A DNA stretch of 64,000 bases from Bacteroidetes bacterium UBA6161 (lineage in GTDB: Bacteria; Bacteroidota; Bacteroidia; NS11-12g; UBA955): the NCBI GenBank assembly GCA_002422315.1, contig DIUJ01000049.1, forward strand, positions 16,548 through 80,547, in the 5' to 3' direction. Both the position numbers and the translations under genes were made by a program. Below the pieces are notes generated by a model. The model had not been told where the DNA came from, searched no databases, and worked only from the letters and a program-made list of their open reading frames with translations. This document shows positions 6,456 to 14,975 of the stretch, in pieces; positions within the stretch are counted from its first letter, which is position 1; each line of letters begins with the position of its first letter.

Positions 6456-9400
6456 ATGGACACCCCTAGTTTTAAAGAAGACCATATCAGCCAGATACCT
6501 GCATTGCAAATGCTGGTGAATTTGGGCTACACCTATTTAAGTCCGGCAGAAGCAGACAGGCAAAGAAGCGGCAAAACTTCCAATGTATTATTGGAAGATG
6601 TATTGAGGAAACAATTAAAGGAAATCAATGCTGAAAAAACGATAAGTTCTACTAAATCAACTTACATAAGCGATGCAAACATAGAGAATGGGATACAGAT
6701 TTTAAAAAACCTGCCCATGAACGAAGGCTACATTGCTGCAAGTGACAAGGCTTACAACCTGCTCACTTTAGGTCAGGCATTAGAACAAAGCGTAGATGGT
6801 GATAAAAAAAGTTTTACGCTTCAATACATTGATTGGAAAAATATTGGCAACAATGTGTTTCATGTAAGCGAAGAATTCAGTGTCATGCGCTCAAATAGCA
6901 AAGAGCATTATCGACCTGATTTGGTGATGTTTGTCAATGGTATTCCACTTTGCATCATCGAGTGCAAACGACCTGATATGAAAGAGCCATTGAAACAGGC
7001 AATCAGTCAGCATTTACGAAATCAGCAAGAAGATGGCATCAGAAGTTTGTATGTGTATTCTCACCTCACATTGAGCATTGCCACACAAGAAGCCGCTTAT
7101 GCTACCAATGCCACGCCTGAAAAGTTTTGGGCAAAGTGGCAAGAGAAATTCAGTACTGATGAGGAAGAACGCAACTATAAAAACAAATTACAGGAACTCA
7201 AAAACAAACCGCTATCGATTTCTATAAAAGAACAGTTGTTTTCTGACCGCTTCAAATATGTTCGCAAATACTTTGATGCATTAGAACAAGAGGAAATCCT
7301 GCCAACAGAACAAGACAACTATTTGTTTGGCTTGTGTCGTCCTGAAAGATTGATGGATATTATTTTCAATTTTGTTTTGTTTGACAATGGAGCAAAAAAA
7401 GTTGCCCGCTATCAGCAGTTTTTCGCAATTAAAAAATCTATGCAACGCATTAGACATGTTGAAAATGGAAAGCGAAAAGGCGGTGTGATTTGGCATACAC
7501 AAGGAAGCGGAAAATCATTAACAATGGTTATGCTGGCCCAAGCCATTGCCATGGAACCAAGCATTCGCAATCCTAAAATTGTTTTGGTTACCGACCGAAC
7601 CGATTTGGACAATCAAATTACAGGCACATTTCGTAAGTGTGGCAGGTTTGTAGAAAATGCTACCACAGGTCAGCGTTTGGTTGAATTACTGGAAAACAAA
7701 AGTGATGCAGTTGTAACCACCATCATCAATAAATTTGTGGCGGCTGTTAAGAAAATAGATAAGCCTTTAGAAAGCCACGACATTTTTGTGTTGGTAGATG
7801 AAGGACACCGGACACAGCATGGCACATTCAATATCGACATGCAAAAAACTTTGCCGAATGCCTGTTTCATTGCCATGACTGGAACACCGCTTTTCAAGAA
7901 AGATAAAAGCACAGCAGAGAAGTTTGGCGGTATGATTGATGCTTACACGGTTGACCAAGCTGTAAAAGACAAAGCAGTTGTTCCATTGCTGTATGAAGGA
8001 AGATTGGCGTTGCAAAATGTGAATGCAAGTCCGATTGATACGTTCTTCGGTATGGTTTCAGAGCCACTAACCGAATATCAAAAAGCAGACATCAAAAAGA
8101 AGTTTGCCCGAAACGACCATTTGAATTCTGCCGAACAAAAAATGCGAATGATTGCCTGGGACATTAGTTATCATTTTCGTGCTAACTGGCAAGACAAAAC
8201 GCCATTCAAAGGGCAATTGGTTTGCGACAAAAAAGCGAATGCGATTAAGTACAAAGAGTATCTTGATGAAATTGGTATTGTAAGCAGTGAAGTTTTGATT
8301 TCATCCATTGACGATAGGGAAGGCGAAGAAAGTGCTTATGAAAAAACGCCTGAAAAGGTAAAAGCATTTTGGAAAAAAATGATGGACGAACATGGCAATT
8401 CAAAAAGCTATGAAAAGAACATCATCAGTCGTTTTAAAAACCAGAAAGACCCTGAAATAATTATAGTAGTTGACAAATTGCTTACCGGTTTTGATGAACC
8501 CAAAAACACGGTTTTATATTTGACAAGGAATTTACAAAGCCATAAACTTTTACAAGCTATTGCAAGGGTAAACCGCATTTATCCTGACAAAGAATTTGGT
8601 TACATCATTGACTATTATGGCGTAATTGAAAATTTAGATGACGCTTTACAAATGTATTCGTCTTTTGAAGACTTTGATGATGAAGATTTGGCGGGAACAA
8701 TGACCAATATTTCGGATGAAATCAAAAAATTACCGCAAAAGCATTCCGACCTTTGGGATATTTTTAAAACCATTGCCAATAAACGTGATGCAGAAGCCTA
8801 TCAGCAATTATTGAAAGATGAAGCGATAAGAGTTTTGTTTTACGATAAACTGTCTGCATTTGCCAAAGGCTTGAAACTAGCCTTATCTTCTATTCAATTC
8901 CATAAGGAAGTAGAGGAAAAGGTAATCAATAGGTACAAAGAAGATTTAACCATGTTTTTAAAATTGCGATTAGCAGTTATTGAAAGATACAGTGATGAAA
9001 TAGACTACAAACAATACGAAGGTCAAATTCAGAAACTAATTGACACCCACATTACCACCGAGAAAATAGAAACCATCACAGAACTGGTAAATATTTTCGA
9101 TAAAGATAAATTTCAACAGGAAGTTGAAAAAGCAATAGGTGATAATGCAAAAGCTGATAGAATCGAAAGCCGCACAGCAAAACATATTTCTGAAAATATG
9201 GACGAAGATCCAGCATTTTATAAAAAGCTTTCCCAATTGCTTAAAGAAGTTATTGAAGACTATGAAGCAGGAAGAATTAGTAGTGCTGAAAGGTTGAAAA
9301 GAAGTCAAGATGTTATGAATAAAGCTCTAACACGAACTGACGATAGTATTCCAGAGCGTCTTATAGAAAGAGAAGTTGCAAAAGCTTTCTATGGCTTGAC

Positions 9401-9686
9401 GGTTGAAGCATTAAATGATAAAATTCAAGACAAGTTAATACGCAAAGAAATTGCAACAGAAACGGCTTTACAAATTGACGACCTTATTCAAGATGCTGTT
9501 TTAGACAACGGGAAACCTATTATTGACTGGCAATACAAAACGAACATCACAGGTAAATTGCTTATTGACATTGGCGACTATCTCATTGATGAAGTAAGAG
9601 ACAAATATAATTTGGATTTGCCATTTAAAGATATGGACAAGATCGCAGAAGACTGCATTGAAGTTGCGAAAAAACGATATAAATAA
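6456..9686 (+). CDS. hsdR: Type I restriction enzyme motor and nuclease subunit HsdR
   Basis: This 1076-aa subunit translocates DNA with ATP and cuts it away from the recognition site. The N-terminal PD-(D/E)xK nuclease has RPDLVMF (D155) and IECKRP (E169, K171). The superfamily-2 motor follows: Walker A QGSGKS (residues 349-354), Walker B as VDEGH (D448, a DEGH box), TGTPLF as motif III, and later motifs in LLTGFDEPKN and ARVNRIYPDKEFGYI. A helical C-terminal domain (about 720-1076) would bind the HsdM/HsdS core. Length and motif order are normal, so it looks intact. No Shine-Dalgarno sequence is present. Its stop overlaps the zinc-peptidase start by one base. Confidence 0.95.
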   Translation: MDTPSFKEDHISQIPALQMLVNLGYTYLSPAEADRQRSGKTSNVLLEDVLRKQLKEINAEKTISSTKSTYISDANIENGIQILKNLPMNEGYIAASDKAYNLLTLGQALEQSVDGDKKSFTLQYIDWKNIGNNVFHVSEEFSVMRSNSKEHYRPDLVMFVNGIPLCIIECKRPDMKEPLKQAISQHLRNQQEDGIRSLYVYSHLTLSIATQEAAYATNATPEKFWAKWQEKFSTDEEERNYKNKLQELKNKPLSISIKEQLFSDRFKYVRKYFDALEQEEILPTEQDNYLFGLCRPERLMDIIFNFVLFDNGAKKVARYQQFFAIKKSMQRIRHVENGKRKGGVIWHTQGSGKSLTMVMLAQAIAMEPSIRNPKIVLVTDRTDLDNQITGTFRKCGRFVENATTGQRLVELLENKSDAVVTTIINKFVAAVKKIDKPLESHDIFVLVDEGHRTQHGTFNIDMQKTLPNACFIAMTGTPLFKKDKSTAEKFGGMIDAYTVDQAVKDKAVVPLLYEGRLALQNVNASPIDTFFGMVSEPLTEYQKADIKKKFARNDHLNSAEQKMRMIAWDISYHFRANWQDKTPFKGQLVCDKKANAIKYKEYLDEIGIVSSEVLISSIDDREGEESAYEKTPEKVKAFWKKMMDEHGNSKSYEKNIISRFKNQKDPEIIIVVDKLLTGFDEPKNTVLYLTRNLQSHKLLQAIARVNRIYPDKEFGYIIDYYGVIENLDDALQMYSSFEDFDDEDLAGTMTNISDEIKKLPQKHSDLWDIFKTIANKRDAEAYQQLLKDEAIRVLFYDKLSAFAKGLKLALSSIQFHKEVEEKVINRYKEDLTMFLKLRLAVIERYSDEIDYKQYEGQIQKLIDTHITTEKIETITELVNIFDKDKFQQEVEKAIGDNAKADRIESRTAKHISENMDEDPAFYKKLSQLLKEVIEDYEAGRISSAERLKRSQDVMNKALTRTDDSIPERLIEREVAKAFYGLTVEALNDKIQDKLIRKEIATETALQIDDLIQDAVLDNGKPIIDWQYKTNITGKLLIDIGDYLIDEVRDKYNLDLPFKDMDKIAEDCIEVAKKRYK

Positions 9687-10381
9687 TGACAGCAGCTATA
9701 CAATTTGGAAGTAAAATAATAGATTTTCGTTTGGAGTATTCCGACAGAAAATCGCTTGGAATTACTGTAACTCCTGAAATGGAAGTTTTGGTCAAAGCAC
9801 CGACAGACACCACCATGGAGAAAGTGAAAGAGAAAATAAGAAAAAAAGCACCTTGGATACTTAAACAACAAAGTTTCTTTCTTTCCTTTCAACCAAAGAC
9901 AACACTGCGAAAATTCATAAACGGTGAAACACATTTGTATCTTGGTAGACAATACCGCTTGCAAATTACAATTGCTAAAGAGGAATCTGTGAAACTAAAA
10001 GGTAAATTCATTGAAGTAACAGCGAGTGAAAAGTCAAGAACAAAAGACTTATTAAACGACTGGTATTTAAAGCATGCCCAAACAAAGTTTCATGTAATTG
10101 CTGCACCACTTATTGACAAATTCAAAAAACACAAAGTAGAACCTAGTTCTATTGTATTACGAAACATGCAGACACGTTGGGGAAGTTGCACACCAAAAGG
10201 TAAAATTATTTTAAATCCTGAATTGATTAAAGCACCCAAAGGCTGTATTGAATATGTGATTATACACGAACTTTGTCATTTAATACATCATGACCACACA
10301 CAGAAATTTTTAGATTTACAAACCAAGGAAATGAAAGACTGGGAAAAGTGGAAAATGAAATTGGAGAAACTATTAGCATGA
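9686..10381 (+). CDS. YgjP-like zinc metallopeptidase (DUF45)
   Basis: This 231-aa protein has the conserved YgjP/M48-type core: TRWGSCTPKGKIILN before the catalytic helix, then IIHELCHLIHHDH with zinc ligands H194 and H198, general base E195, and probable third ligand H204. The family resembles the WSS1/SprT proteases and is commonly found beside hsdR in type I loci, where its role has not been settled. It has no signal peptide. Start and hsdR stop overlap (TAATG), so it is the last gene of the operon. The island appears to end here, since the next genes are core topoisomerases with their own signals. Confidence 0.88.
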   Translation: MTAAIQFGSKIIDFRLEYSDRKSLGITVTPEMEVLVKAPTDTTMEKVKEKIRKKAPWILKQQSFFLSFQPKTTLRKFINGETHLYLGRQYRLQITIAKEESVKLKGKFIEVTASEKSRTKDLLNDWYLKHAQTKFHVIAAPLIDKFKKHKVEPSSIVLRNMQTRWGSCTPKGKIILNPELIKAPKGCIEYVIIHELCHLIHHDHTQKFLDLQTKEMKDWEKWKMKLEKLLA

Positions 10382-10619
10382 GAAGCCTAACATTTAAATG
10401 ATTTCTTGACTGAAATATTCTCTTGCTAAATTCTGGTAAAAATTTTTACAAAATAGCAAAGTACTCTTTTCCAAGTTTATTTTTAATTTTCATTCCTTAA
10501 GGAGCTTTTTGTTTATACCATAGAAACACACTTTACCCAAGCTTCCAACTATGTTAAAAACTTTTTAAAAACATTTGCTTTGCTTATGAGTAAATTCGCA
10601 TGAATTACAATGCTTAATT
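10382..10619. other. Intergenic region before parE
   Basis: This AT-rich gap of 238 bases marks the border between the RM island and core genes. The only structured element I see is the palindrome TCCTTAAGGA (10494-10503) followed by CTTTTTG, which might act as a weak end signal for the island operon. TAAATTCG at 10591-10598 resembles a -7 box for parE, but no -33 element lies at the right distance. Confidence 0.35.
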
Positions 10620-12518
10620 ATGGAAGAAAAACCAGTAATATATTCGGAAGACAGTATTAAATCCTTAGATTGGAAGGAACATATTCGACTAAGGCCTGGT
10701 ATGTATATTGGTAAGCTTGGAGATGGCTCTGCAGCAGACGATGGTATATACGTGTTGATTAAAGAGGTGGTAGACAATTCTATAGATGAGCACATGATGG
10801 GTAATGGAAATAAGATAGAAGTTACCATAGCAGGAAATAAAGTTACAGTTAGAGACTTTGGTAGAGGGATTCCTCTAGGCAAGGTTATAGATTGTGTGTC
10901 GAAAATAAATACAGGTGGTAAATACGATAGTGGTGCTTTCCAAAAATCTGTAGGTCTAAATGGGGTAGGAACCAAGGCTGTAAACGCACTTTCTTCTCAT
11001 TTTATGGTGCAGTCTGTAAGAGATGGCAAACTTAAAAAAGCAGAATTTGAAAAAGGTGAACTGGTAAAAGATTACCCCATAGAAGATACCAATTTGAAAA
11101 ATGGTACAACCGTTGTATTTGAACCTGACAATACCATTTTTAGAAATTATAGATACATACCTCATTTTTTAGAAGAGCAGATTTGGAATTATTGCTATTT
11201 AAATGCTGGCCTTACCATTAATTTTAATGGGCAAGTATTTCATTCCAAAAAAGGTTTATTAGACCTTTTAGAAAGGAAAACAGACCCCGAAACATTAAGG
11301 TATCCAATTATTCACTTTAAAGGGAAAGACATTGAAATCGCTTTTTCTCATGCCAACCAATATGGTGAAGAATATTATTCCTTTGTAAATGGACAAAATA
11401 CTACCCAAGGAGGAACACATTTAGCAGCATTCAAAGAATCTGTAGTAAAAACTATTAGAGACTTTTATAAAAAAGATTTTGATGCTTCGGATGTGCGCAG
11501 TGCTATTATTTCTGCTGTTGCAATAAGGGTTCAAGAGCCTGTTTTTGAGAGCCAAACCAAAACCAAATTGGGTTCGAATGATGTAGGCCCTAATGGACCA
11601 AGTGTTCGTGCATTTGTGAATGATTTTCTTAAAAAAGAATTAGATGATTTTTTACATAAAAATCCTTCTGTAGCAGAAGCTTTATTGTCTAGGATTCAGC
11701 AATCCGAAAGAGAACGAAAAGATATGGCTGGCATTAGAAAACTAGCCAATCAGAGAGCCAAAAAAGCAAGTGTACACAATAAAAAACTAAGGGATTGTAG
11801 GGCACATTTTACGGATAAAAACAAAGATGAAAGATTTGAGTCCACCTTGTTTATAACTGAAGGCGATTCTGCATCCGGTTCTATTACCAAATCTAGGAAT
11901 GTAGAAACACAAGCTGTTTTTTCCTTAAGAGGTAAGCCTTTAAACTGTTTTGGTCTTAGTAAAAAAGTAGTGTATGAAAATGAAGAATTTAATTTGCTTC
12001 AGCATGCCTTAGGAATAGAAGAAGGAATAGAACATTTGAGATACAACAAAATAGTGATAGCTACAGATGCCGATGTGGATGGAATGCATATTCGTTTGCT
12101 TATGATGACATTCTTTTTGCAGTTTTTCCCTGATTTGGTAAAAAATGGTCATGTGTATATTCTCACTACTCCTCTTTTTAGAGTTAGAAATAAAAAGAAA
12201 ACAATTTACTGCTACGATGAAAGTGAAAAACAAGTTGCAATCACAGAATTGGGCTCTAAGCCAGAAATAACTCGATTTAAAGGATTAGGGGAAATTTCTC
12301 CAGATGAATTTGGTATGTTTATAGGTGTAGACATGAGACTTGAACCTATAATTTTAATGAAAGAAACCTCAATTGAAAGACTTTTAAAATATTTTATGGG
12401 TAAAAATACCCCTGAAAGACAAGATTTTATTATTGAAAATTTAAGAGTGGAAGTAGACGATTTGATAGAAGCCGAAAATACAGTAATGCTTAATGCAATG
12501 GATGAAGAATTGGTTTGA
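10620..12518 (+). CDS. parE: DNA topoisomerase IV subunit B
   Basis: This 632-aa ATPase subunit of topoisomerase IV decatenates replicated chromosomes together with ParC. It has the GHKL ATPase motifs VVDNSIDEH, RDFGRGIPLG and NGVGTKAVNAL, the transducer lysine in QTKTKLGSNDV, and the TOPRIM motifs FITEGDSASGS and DADVDGMHIR. It lacks the long TOPRIM insertion of proteobacterial GyrB. It is distinguished from the gyrB copy at 12799-14751 by its divergent sequence and its RLRPGMYIG start region. parC is not next to it; in many Bacteroidota it follows directly. It converges with gyrB. Confidence 0.9.
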   Translation: MEEKPVIYSEDSIKSLDWKEHIRLRPGMYIGKLGDGSAADDGIYVLIKEVVDNSIDEHMMGNGNKIEVTIAGNKVTVRDFGRGIPLGKVIDCVSKINTGGKYDSGAFQKSVGLNGVGTKAVNALSSHFMVQSVRDGKLKKAEFEKGELVKDYPIEDTNLKNGTTVVFEPDNTIFRNYRYIPHFLEEQIWNYCYLNAGLTINFNGQVFHSKKGLLDLLERKTDPETLRYPIIHFKGKDIEIAFSHANQYGEEYYSFVNGQNTTQGGTHLAAFKESVVKTIRDFYKKDFDASDVRSAIISAVAIRVQEPVFESQTKTKLGSNDVGPNGPSVRAFVNDFLKKELDDFLHKNPSVAEALLSRIQQSERERKDMAGIRKLANQRAKKASVHNKKLRDCRAHFTDKNKDERFESTLFITEGDSASGSITKSRNVETQAVFSLRGKPLNCFGLSKKVVYENEEFNLLQHALGIEEGIEHLRYNKIVIATDADVDGMHIRLLMMTFFLQFFPDLVKNGHVYILTTPLFRVRNKKKTIYCYDESEKQVAITELGSKPEITRFKGLGEISPDEFGMFIGVDMRLEPIILMKETSIERLLKYFMGKNTPERQDFIIENLRVEVDDLIEAENTVMLNAMDEELV

Positions 12519-12623
12519 TTCTCTTGAAGTTGTTCTCTCTTATTTTATCTAAACAAATGAAAAATAATAAGATGGCCTAGATTTTCCTTTTCCATTTGTA
12601 CCATTTAAACCATTGTAAGAACC

Positions 12624-12640
12624 CCCCAAGTTAATTGGGG
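12624..12640. other. Small hairpin downstream of parE
   Basis: A perfect six-pair stem (CCCCAA / TTGGGG) with loop GTTAA lies within an otherwise AT-rich gap of 280 bases between parE and gyrB. No T-run follows on either strand, so it is not a classic terminator. It may only stabilise the parE mRNA end. Confidence 0.4.
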
Positions 12641-12733
12641 CATAAGTTTTGGAAGTTTTTTCCTGAATTTATCTTGAAACAAATACTTTTCGAACCCTTC
12701 CACTATAAGCGTATATTAATTTAAAGGTCATTA

Positions 12734-12766
12734 AAAAAGGGAAATTCAATTAGAATTTCCCTTTTT
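12734..12766. terminator. Bidirectional terminator between parE and gyrB
   Basis: A perfect 14-pair inverted repeat has arms AAAAAGGGAAATTC (12734-12747) and GAATTTCCCTTTTT (12753-12766) and loop AATTA. The T-run on the right serves parE, and the A-run on the left becomes a T-run for gyrB transcripts. It sits 32 bases beyond the gyrB stop. Confidence 0.85.
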
Positions 12767-12798
12767 ATTTTGCAATTTAAAAGCAATTTAAATGTAGT

Positions 12799-14751
12799 TT
12801 AAACATCAATTTTAGCGTACTTAGCATTTTTCTCAATAAACTCTCTCCTTGGCGGAACTTCATCGCCCATAAGCATAGAGAAAACATGGTCTGCTTCTGC
12901 TGCACTATCTAATGTTACTAATTTAAGTGTTCTTCTGCTTGGATCCATTGTAGTTTCCCACAATTGTTCAGCATTCATTTCTCCCAAACCTTTATACCTT
13001 TGAACGTTCACAGAATCTGGGTTCGAACCTTTCGCAAGTTCATTTATTGCAATGTCCCTGTCATTGTCGGACCAAGCATATCGAATATTTGTTCCTTTCT
13101 TAACCTGATAAAGAGGGGGAGTAGCGATGTATAAGTTTCCACTTTCTACTAGCTTTTTCATATATCTAAAAAACAAAGTTAAAATAAGGGTTCTAATGTG
13201 AGAACCATCCACGTCCGCATCCGTCATGATTATAACTTTATGGTATCTTAGTTTGCTTATATCCAATTCTTTGTCGTCATGCTCCGTGCCAATTTTCACC
13301 CCTAGCGCAGTGAAAATATTTTTAACCTCTTCATTTTCGTATATTTTATGTTCTAGGGCTTTTTCTACGTTTAGAATTTTACCTCTAAGTGGAAGTATAG
13401 CTTGGAAATTTCTGTCTCTTCCTTGTTTTGCGGTTCCTCCTGCAGAATCTCCCTCAACTAGATACAATTCACATTTTTCTGGTTCTGTAAAAGAGCAATC
13501 TGAAAGTTTACCTGGAAGACCCATGCCAGACATTGCACCTTTTCTTTGTACCATTTCTCTAGCTTTTCTTGCAGCGTGTCTTGCTGTTGCAGCTAGTATT
13601 ACTTTATTTACAATGGTTTTTGCCTCCTTAGGATTTTCTTGTAGGAAATTTTCTAAAAATTCACCCACCGCCTGATCTACAGCACCCATTACCTCATTGT
13701 TTCCTAGTTTGGTTTTTGTTTGACCCTCAAATTGTGGTTCTTGAACTTTTACAGAAATTACTCCTGTTAAACCTTCTCTAAAGTCGTCACCACTAATTTC
13801 AAATTTCAAATTTTTCAACAAGCCTTCTTTATCTGCATAAGACTTTAAAGTTCTGGTAAGAGCTCTTCTAAAACCTGCTATATGTGTTCCTCCTTCAATT
13901 GTGTTAATGTTATTTACATAAGAATGTAAGTTTTCACTGTAGCCTGTATTGTACTGAAATGCTATTTCAATTGGAATTCCAGCTTTTTCTGTATCGCCAT
14001 ATATTGGCTTAGATATTAGTCTTTCTCTTGTGCTATCTAAGTATTCCACAAATTCACTAAGTCCACCTTGAGAGTAGAACTCTTGACTTCTGAAAGCTCC
14101 ATTTTCGTCTTGTTCTCTTTCATCTGTAAGAATAAGTTTAATACCCTTATTTAGATAAGCTAATTCCCTAAGTCTATTTGCAAGTGTATCAAATTTATAT
14201 TCAGAAACATAGAAAATAGTATTGTCTGGAAGAAAGGTAACAATTGTTCCACGATAATCAGAAGTACCAATTTCTTTTACATCATATAAAGGTTTTCCTT
14301 CGGAGTATTCTTGAACATACTTTTTCCCATCTCTGTGAACTTCGGCTTTTAAGGCAATAGATAAGGCATTTACGCAGGAAACACCCACTCCATGTAAACC
14401 ACCAGATACTTTATAGGTATCTTTGTCGAACTTACCACCAGCATGAAGAACTGTCATTACTACTTCGAGTGCCGACTTTTGTTCTTTTTCGTGCATATCC
14501 ACAGGTATACCCCTTCCATTATCTTTTACTGTAACGGAATTATCCATGTGAATAACCACTGAAATATCTGTACAATGTCCTGCAAGTGCTTCGTCAATGG
14601 AATTATCTACAACCTCGTATACAAGATGGTGAAGACCTTTTGGACCTACATCTCCTATATACATGGCAGGCCTCTTCCTTACTGCTTCCAACCCTTCCAA
14701 AACCTGTATGTTCTGGGCACCGTAATTATTTGGCTTTTGCTCTGTACTCAT
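12799..14751 (-). CDS. gyrB: DNA gyrase subunit B
   Basis: This 650-aa ATPase subunit of gyrase, with GyrA, introduces negative supercoils. Motifs in order are LEGLEAVRKRPAMYIGD, VDNSIDEA, KDNGRGIPVD, GGLHGVGVSCVNALS, QTKTKLGNNEV, LVEGDSAGG, DADVDGSHIRTL, and RYKGLGEMN near the C-terminus. Length and motifs are standard for Bacteroidota gyrB. It is transcribed toward parE and shares its terminator. Its upstream gap (14752-14975) holds two palindromes that separate it from cinA, which is on the same strand. Confidence 0.97.
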   Translation of the reverse strand: MSTEQKPNNYGAQNIQVLEGLEAVRKRPAMYIGDVGPKGLHHLVYEVVDNSIDEALAGHCTDISVVIHMDNSVTVKDNGRGIPVDMHEKEQKSALEVVMTVLHAGGKFDKDTYKVSGGLHGVGVSCVNALSIALKAEVHRDGKKYVQEYSEGKPLYDVKEIGTSDYRGTIVTFLPDNTIFYVSEYKFDTLANRLRELAYLNKGIKLILTDEREQDENGAFRSQEFYSQGGLSEFVEYLDSTRERLISKPIYGDTEKAGIPIEIAFQYNTGYSENLHSYVNNINTIEGGTHIAGFRRALTRTLKSYADKEGLLKNLKFEISGDDFREGLTGVISVKVQEPQFEGQTKTKLGNNEVMGAVDQAVGEFLENFLQENPKEAKTIVNKVILAATARHAARKAREMVQRKGAMSGMGLPGKLSDCSFTEPEKCELYLVEGDSAGGTAKQGRDRNFQAILPLRGKILNVEKALEHKIYENEEVKNIFTALGVKIGTEHDDKELDISKLRYHKVIIMTDADVDGSHIRTLILTLFFRYMKKLVESGNLYIATPPLYQVKKGTNIRYAWSDNDRDIAINELAKGSNPDSVNVQRYKGLGEMNAEQLWETTMDPSRRTLKLVTLDSAAEADHVFSMLMGDEVPPRREFIEKNAKYAKIDV

Positions 14752-14873
14752 TCTTTTTTTATTAAAATTAAAGCGTAAAAATACACTTTTATATGCGGCT
14801 TTCTATGTGGTTTTTAGCTTTTAATTTCCACATCATTTGCACGGATAGTGTAATGTTTATTTGTATGATTATG

Positions 14874-14917
14874 AATACTATAGTATTATTTTCATGTCGC
14901 TTAATCCAAGATTAAGC
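14874..14917. other. Two perfect palindromes upstream of gyrB
   Basis: AATACTATAGTATT (14874-14887) is a perfect 14-bp palindrome. Eleven bases on, GCTTAATC - CAA - GATTAAGC (14899-14917) is a perfect eight-pair stem with a three-base loop. Both lie between the cinA stop and the gyrB start, where a gyrB promoter or operator would sit. Neither is followed by a T-run on the minus strand. Confidence 0.5.
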
Positions 14918-14975
14918 ACCTGTATGTTTTTTTAGTGCTTGTATTTGGATATGAATATGGCTGTTTTCTGTTATT

